A stretch of 19,080 bases of DNA. Source: Cytophagaceae bacterium (GTDB lineage Bacteria; Bacteroidota; Bacteroidia; Cytophagales; Cytophagaceae). The first letter of the stretch is position 1; each line of letters opens with the position of its first letter. Shown here one piece after another: positions 16,081 to 19,080 of this stretch. The position numbers were made by a program, and so were the translations under genes. The stretch lies in assembly GCA_021151805.1 (NCBI GenBank), contig JAGKWN010000079.1, forward strand, positions 1 to 19,080, read 5' to 3'. Below the pieces are notes generated by a model that had not been told where the DNA came from, did not search any database, and saw only the letters and a program-made list of their open reading frames with translations.

Positions 16081-16119
16081 TTGATAAATGACAAGAAAGA
16101 GACTTGATAAATGTCAAGA
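16081..16119. promoter_or_regulatory. Two Crp/Fnr-type boxes upstream of the pirin gene
   Basis: TTGATAAATGACAAGA (16081-16096) recurs as TTGATAAATGTCAAGA (16104-16119), 15 of 16 identical and offset by 23 bp. Their cores match the Fnr-type consensus TTGAT-N4-ATCAA: TTGATAAATGTCAA has one mismatch and TTGATAAATGACAA two. A possible -7 element, TTACTTTG (minus strand, 16051-16058), would place the proximal box near -43 and the distal one near -66, suitable for activation. The neighbouring Crp/Fnr gene is the obvious candidate regulator. Confidence 0.5.
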
Positions 16120-16298
16120 GTAAGCCGGAGGCTTAAAGCTTAAAGCTAAATGCTAAAATTCCAAATAGCAAAAAACAATTCCAAACGGAGGATGACAATT
16201 TAAGGTGAAGATAGAAAATGGTTTAATCCTGTAAATCCATAAATCTTAAAATCTTGATTCTGACAAAAGGACTTTCAGCCTTAAGCCTTCGGCTTACT
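16119..16298. repeat. MITE-like intergenic element with near-perfect terminal inverted repeats
   Basis: The ends are inverted repeats. The 20 bases at 16120-16139 (GTAAGCCGGAGGCTTAAAGC) match the complement of 16278-16297 at 18 of 20 positions, plus one further pair at 16119/16298. Each end is itself a small palindrome (TAAGCC-N3-GGCTTA). About 140 bp of non-coding AT-rich DNA lies between. There is no transposase gene and no clear target duplication. With the pirin start at 15991, this element accounts for most of the 302-bp gap before the Crp/Fnr gene. Confidence 0.5.
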
Positions 16299-16905
16299 TC
16301 AACGCTTTTTTCCGTATTCTACTAAACGTCTCGGCGGTGATGCCCAGGTAAGAAGCCAGCATAGTTTGTGGGAAGCGCTGCAAAAAATCGGGGTGATGTT
16401 TTAGCAGTTCAAGAAAACGTTCTTCGGCAGTAAGGCTTAGCGCATCGTGAATTCTTTTTTGTGAAGCAATAAAATTACGTTGATCCATCATGCTGATCAT
16501 TTTACCGATTGCAGGTAGATTGGTGCTCAGGTATTGCAGATTTTCAGAAGTGATCAGTAATACTTCTGTATCTTCAAGAGCTTCTATATTGTATCGGGAA
16601 GGTGTGAGCATGGTTAAACTCTCGCGGTCACCGATCCACCAGTTTTCAATACCGAAATGCAGGATGTGTTCTCCACCTTTGGCATCCACCGAATATTGAC
16701 GCATAGAGCCTTGCAGAATGAATGCGATGTATTTGCATACTTCACCCTCCTGTAACATATACTGACCTTTTTTATAGCGTTTGAACGCGAATGCTTTTTG
16801 TACCAATTCAAAATCTGCATCCGAAATGGTGGTGGCTGCATACTTGTCAATATAAACTCTGAGTGGGTAGTGCATATTTCTTACTATACTTGTTGGAGAA
16901 CCCAT
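16294..16905 (-). CDS. Crp/Fnr-family transcriptional regulator
   Basis: A 203-residue regulator. Residues about 15-130 form a cyclic-nucleotide-binding-like beta-roll (KKGQYMLQEGEVCKYIAFIL at 45-64). A dimerisation helix follows, then a compact C-terminal winged helix with recognition segment MLASYLGITAETFSRIRKK (182-200). There are no cysteines arranged for an Fnr iron-sulphur cluster and no clear cAMP-binding arginine-serine pair, so the ligand is unknown. Bacteroidota carry many such short Crp-like proteins. Starts at 16905 and at M11 (16875) are both possible. The stop codon lies inside the right end of the adjoining inverted-repeat element. It probably regulates the pirin gene just downstream, where Fnr-type boxes are found. 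Confidence 0.9.
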   Translation of the reverse strand: MGSPTSIVRNMHYPLRVYIDKYAATTISDADFELVQKAFAFKRYKKGQYMLQEGEVCKYIAFILQGSMRQYSVDAKGGEHILHFGIENWWIGDRESLTMLTPSRYNIEALEDTEVLLITSENLQYLSTNLPAIGKMISMMDQRNFIASQKRIHDALSLTAEERFLELLKHHPDFLQRFPQTMLASYLGITAETFSRIRKKALK

Positions 16906-16950
16906 AAATATATTAAAGATTATCAGTTAATAGCAATAGTTGGAACTGTA

Positions 16951-16996
16951 TAAAAAAGAAAAGGTCTGATATTCTGCAATACCAAACCGTTTCTTT
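16951..16996 (-). terminator. Rho-independent terminator downstream of the first DinB-fold gene
   Basis: On the minus strand a 19-nt arm (16996-16978) pairs with 16973-16955 around a 4-nt loop, with two G-U pairs and one mismatch. The T-run TTTTTT (16957-16952) follows directly. It ends transcription of the DinB-fold gene before the Crp/Fnr gene, so these two are separate units. Confidence 0.8.
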
Positions 16997-17011
16997 ACCT
17001 AAATAATTTTA

Positions 17012-17500
17012 TTACTTTTTAAGATATGCCAGTTGCCCCAGGTGGTAAGCTAAATGATTGGTTCTGCTGATCAGCACATTTAATTTATTTCTATGTGGCT
17101 CCTTCAGAAAATCTTCGTGTGAAACGGATGTATGTTTCGATAGCCATTCTTCAGACCTAAGCTCATTGAAATGATTCGTCAGTACGGCCATTACTGTATT
17201 CCAGTATAATCTCAGATCATCGACGGACGGTTTTTCAAGTCCTGATTTATCCGGATTTTTCAGAAAAGGTTCATCCAGTTGCGGATACAATCTGTCGCCA
17301 AGTCCGAGCAAAGAAATCATAGCGTCGTGCACGGCTGTGAGGTGACCTAATAAATAGGTTCCGGAATTTCTACCGGGAGCGGTCTCCTGAATGATAACTT
17401 CGTTGCTTAAGGATTTGATGAGTTTGTCGGCTCTGCTTGCTTGTGTATTCCAGGCATCTAATGCCATTTTTACAAATAATGTGTTTTCTGTTGTTTCCAT
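17012..17500 (-). CDS. DinB-fold metal-dependent protein
   Basis: A 162-residue four-helix-bundle protein of the DinB/YfiT group. The metal triad is readable as H53 in LGHLTAVHD, then H149 and H153 in NHLAYHLGQL. Members of this superfamily include bacillithiol or mycothiol S-transferases and many uncharacterised stress proteins, so thiol conjugation is one possibility and no more than that. The protein is soluble with no signal peptide. It has its own terminator downstream, and its start faces a divergent WYL regulator across a 169-bp gap that holds a palindromic element. Confidence 0.85.
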   Translation of the reverse strand: METTENTLFVKMALDAWNTQASRADKLIKSLSNEVIIQETAPGRNSGTYLLGHLTAVHDAMISLLGLGDRLYPQLDEPFLKNPDKSGLEKPSVDDLRLYWNTVMAVLTNHFNELRSEEWLSKHTSVSHEDFLKEPHRNKLNVLISRTNHLAYHLGQLAYLKK

Positions 17501-17554
17501 GTTAAAAAAGAGATTCTACTTCCTGACAAATTATTTACAGAAAAGGTTCGGATA

Positions 17555-17612
17555 GCTTAAAGCTGAATGCCTAACGCTTCTTGCATTTCGCATTGGGCTT
17601 TAAGCCTTAAGC
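17555..17612. repeat. Palindromic intergenic element related to the 16.12-16.30 kb element
   Basis: GCTTAAAGCTGAATGC (17555-17570) pairs with GCATTGGGCTTTAAGC (17590-17605) at 14 of 16 positions, with a 19-nt loop. The left arm recurs at 16138-16153 with one change, and AGCCTTAAGC (17603-17612) recurs at 16277-16286, all in the same orientation. It lies between divergent starts, where a terminator is not expected. Confidence 0.6.
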
Positions 17613-17669
17613 TTTTTTATTAGAAAATTAAACGCTAAAATTACACACTACATCTATTTAGTAATACCA

Positions 17670-18359
17670 ATGAACCGCATCGACAGGCTTTTAGGGATTA
17701 TCACCTTGTTGCAGACAAAGAAATTTATCACGGCAGAAAAGATTTCAGAGAAATTTAAAATCAGTAAGCGTACGGTTTATCGGGATGTGAAAGCAATTTG
17801 TGAACAGGGAATCCCTGTGGGTGTGGAACCATTGAAAGGTTATTTTATTGTTGACGGTTATTTTCTACCACCGGTATTATTTAATAACGATGAGGCCAAC
17901 GCTTTGCTCTTGACAGAATCTTTGGTAAAAGGTTTTGCAGATAAATCAATCATCAAGCATTATTCCAATGCACTGGATAAAATCAAAGCTGGGTTGAAAC
18001 AGGTAGACAAAGATAAATTGGAGAAAATGCAGGATACCATTAAGCTGCAACTGCCGGCGCGTCTCGAAAACGACTTCGAATATTTATCCATCTTACAGGC
18101 AACCATTTCAGATAAGAAAATTATTCATATACAATATAAGAGCAATAAAGAAGAACATAGCAGCAGGGAAGTTGAACCGATCGGATTAATTTTTTATGCA
18201 TTTAGCTGGCACCTGATTGCCTGGTGTCATGAACGTAAGGCATACCGGGATTTTAAAGTATCCCGGATTATTAAAGTAAAGAATACAGAGCAACCATTTA
18301 AAAAGAATAAGCATATCGAACTGGCCGAATATATGAAAGAGCTGCCGGTAAATTATTAA
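17670..18359 (+). CDS. YafY-type WYL-domain transcriptional regulator
   Basis: A 229-residue DNA-binding regulator. An HTH_11-type winged helix covers residues about 3-58, with recognition segment ISKRTVYRDVKAI (31-43). A WYL domain covers about 140-205, with the signature tryptophan and neighbours at WHLIAW (180-185) and the FKVSRI stretch (195-200). WYL regulators sense ligands, possibly nucleic acids or small molecules, and often control adjacent small stress or detoxification genes. Here the gene lies upstream of a DinB-fold gene whose leader carries a palindromic operator-like site, and divergent from another DinB-fold gene. Either could be its target. Confidence 0.92.
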   Translation: MNRIDRLLGIITLLQTKKFITAEKISEKFKISKRTVYRDVKAICEQGIPVGVEPLKGYFIVDGYFLPPVLFNNDEANALLLTESLVKGFADKSIIKHYSNALDKIKAGLKQVDKDKLEKMQDTIKLQLPARLENDFEYLSILQATISDKKIIHIQYKSNKEEHSSREVEPIGLIFYAFSWHLIAWCHERKAYRDFKVSRIIKVKNTEQPFKKNKHIELAEYMKELPVNY

Positions 18360-18455
18360 AAACGAATTACTTTGCTCAACCTTTGAAGAACGCTCTAAGG
18401 GTGGAGCGTCATCAGATATTTGCCGATTATTTATTTTTGTAATTTTTTCAAAAGT

Positions 18456-18475
18456 GGTGACATAGGGTTGTCACC
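18456..18475. promoter_or_regulatory. Operator-like palindrome upstream of the second DinB-fold gene
   Basis: GGTGACA-TAGGGT-TGTCACC is a perfect inverted repeat with 7-bp arms and a 6-bp spacer. It is GC-richer than its surroundings and lies 56 bp ahead of the ATG at 18532. A weak -7-like TTTCTTTG follows at 18485-18492. The geometry suits a dimeric regulator, most simply the WYL protein encoded just upstream. Confidence 0.55.
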
Positions 18476-18531
18476 GGGTAGTTTTTTCTTTGTGTTATTA
18501 TTAAACGATTCACATACAAAAACTACATTTT

Positions 18532-19023
18532 ATGGAACTGATCCCGATCTTTTTAAAGGAATTTGAAGCAGAAGCTCTTACAACCCGCAATATGCTGTCC
18601 CGCATTCCCGACGATAAATACGACTGGCAGCCACATCCCAAAAGCATGACCATTCGCACATTAGCTACGCACATTGCCGAACTTCCAACCTGGGTGAGCC
18701 TGGCATTAACAACCGATGGACTTGATTTCGCTGCAGAACCTTATAATCCAACCATCATAAATACGACCAAAGACTTGTTGGCATTGCTTGAAAAAAGTCT
18801 GGCCGAAGGCAGGGCTGAACTTATTCCGGCGAATGAAGTAAAGCTTACCGAAAACTGGACCTTGCGTAATGGTGATATCATTTATAGCGTGCAGACAAAG
18901 CATGAAACGATCCGTCATGCATATTGCCAAATGGTTCACCATCGTGCACAGCTGGGTGTTTACCTACGCCTGTTGAATGTACCAATTCCTGGTAGCTACG
19001 GACCGAGTGCTGACGAAAACTAA
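18532..19023 (+). CDS. DinB-fold protein, second copy
   Basis: A 163-residue soluble protein of the DinB four-helix-bundle group. H47 in ATHIAELP and the H136-H137-R-A-Q stretch correspond to the metal-binding histidines, though the usual extra histidine a few residues earlier appears as Q133. It differs clearly in sequence from the DinB-fold protein at 17012-17500, so the two are not a recent duplication. The function is unknown; thiol transfer or hydrolysis is possible for the superfamily. It follows the WYL regulator by 172 bp with its own operator-like site, so it is probably controlled separately. Confidence 0.88.
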   Translation: MELIPIFLKEFEAEALTTRNMLSRIPDDKYDWQPHPKSMTIRTLATHIAELPTWVSLALTTDGLDFAAEPYNPTIINTTKDLLALLEKSLAEGRAELIPANEVKLTENWTLRNGDIIYSVQTKHETIRHAYCQMVHHRAQLGVYLRLLNVPIPGSYGPSADEN

Positions 19024-19042
19024 TTAGAATTAAGAGTTATGA

Positions 19043-19080
19043 ATTATAAATTATGAATTTTCTAAATCATAATTTATAAT
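19043..19080. repeat. AT-rich inverted repeat at the window edge
   Basis: ATTATAAATTATGA (19043-19056) is the exact complement of 19067-19080, with a 10-nt loop. It lies after the DinB-fold gene and resembles the heptamer repeat at 15025-15094. It may run on past the window. It could act as a terminator or belong to a dispersed repeat. Confidence 0.6.

Noticed and set aside
15992..16117. Extension of the pirin gene to an upstream TTG (335 aa)
   Set aside because: The extra 42 residues are Cys-rich and unlike pirins, the family start MEKAIVTKY begins at 15991 after an AGGA, and the extension covers the Fnr-type boxes.
18390..18409. ACGCTC/GAGCGT hairpin after the WYL gene as a terminator
   Set aside because: The stem is only 6 bp with an 8-nt loop and no T-run follows closely, so I do not call it.
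17012..19023. The two DinB-fold genes as a recent duplication
   Set aside because: Their sequences share little beyond the fold's histidine pattern, so they are distinct family members.

Overview
The window reads as chromosomal DNA of a Bacteroidota member, most like a cellulolytic Cytophaga relative. The support is low GC, a large secreted GH5 protein ending in a type IX secretion (T9SS) sorting domain, a 7TMR-DISM sensor kinase, TAnnTTTG-like promoter elements, and AT-rich start regions with little Shine-Dalgarno signal. The species is inferred from style, not proven.

Region 1 (1-7007). The 3' end of a 5S rRNA gene and its terminator open the window. A tight five-gene plus-strand operon follows, with every junction overlapping by 4-28 nt. 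It encodes a small all-alpha/beta protein, a MoxR-type AAA+ ATPase, a second system-specific protein, a vWA plus beta-propeller protein, and a protein with an N-terminal system-specific domain and a TPR-like helical solenoid. This matches the MoxR-vWA-beta-propeller (bpX) ternary systems, proposed from comparative genomics as NTP-dependent biological conflict systems. The most striking observation is at the C-terminus of the vWA/propeller protein. Residues 745-811 align without gaps to the C-terminal domain of ribosomal protein L7/L12, the part of the ribosomal stalk that contacts translational GTPases. That suggests the system may sense or engage the translation machinery.

Region 2 (7009-11245, minus). 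A lipoprotein serine hydrolase of the class C beta-lactamase fold is followed upstream by a 985-residue GH5 glycoside hydrolase with Ig-like, CBM9-like, PKD-like and T9SS sorting domains. A 17-bp perfect stem lies between them.

Region 3 (11498-14450, plus). An SBF-like (BASS) transporter and a 7TMR-DISM histidine kinase lie 22 nt apart and probably share a transcript. The kinase converges on a YceI gene, whose terminator stem overlaps the kinase stop codon.

Region 4 (14479-17500, minus). YceI, a pirin, a Crp/Fnr-family regulator and a DinB-fold protein follow in order. Two Fnr-like boxes lie upstream of the pirin start. A 7-bp tandem repeat lies upstream of YceI, and related palindromic intergenic elements lie at about 16.12-16.30 kb and 17.55-17.61 kb.

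Region 5 (17670-19080, plus). A WYL regulator and a second DinB-fold gene are separated by a 7-6-7 operator-like palindrome. The window closes in an AT-rich inverted repeat.
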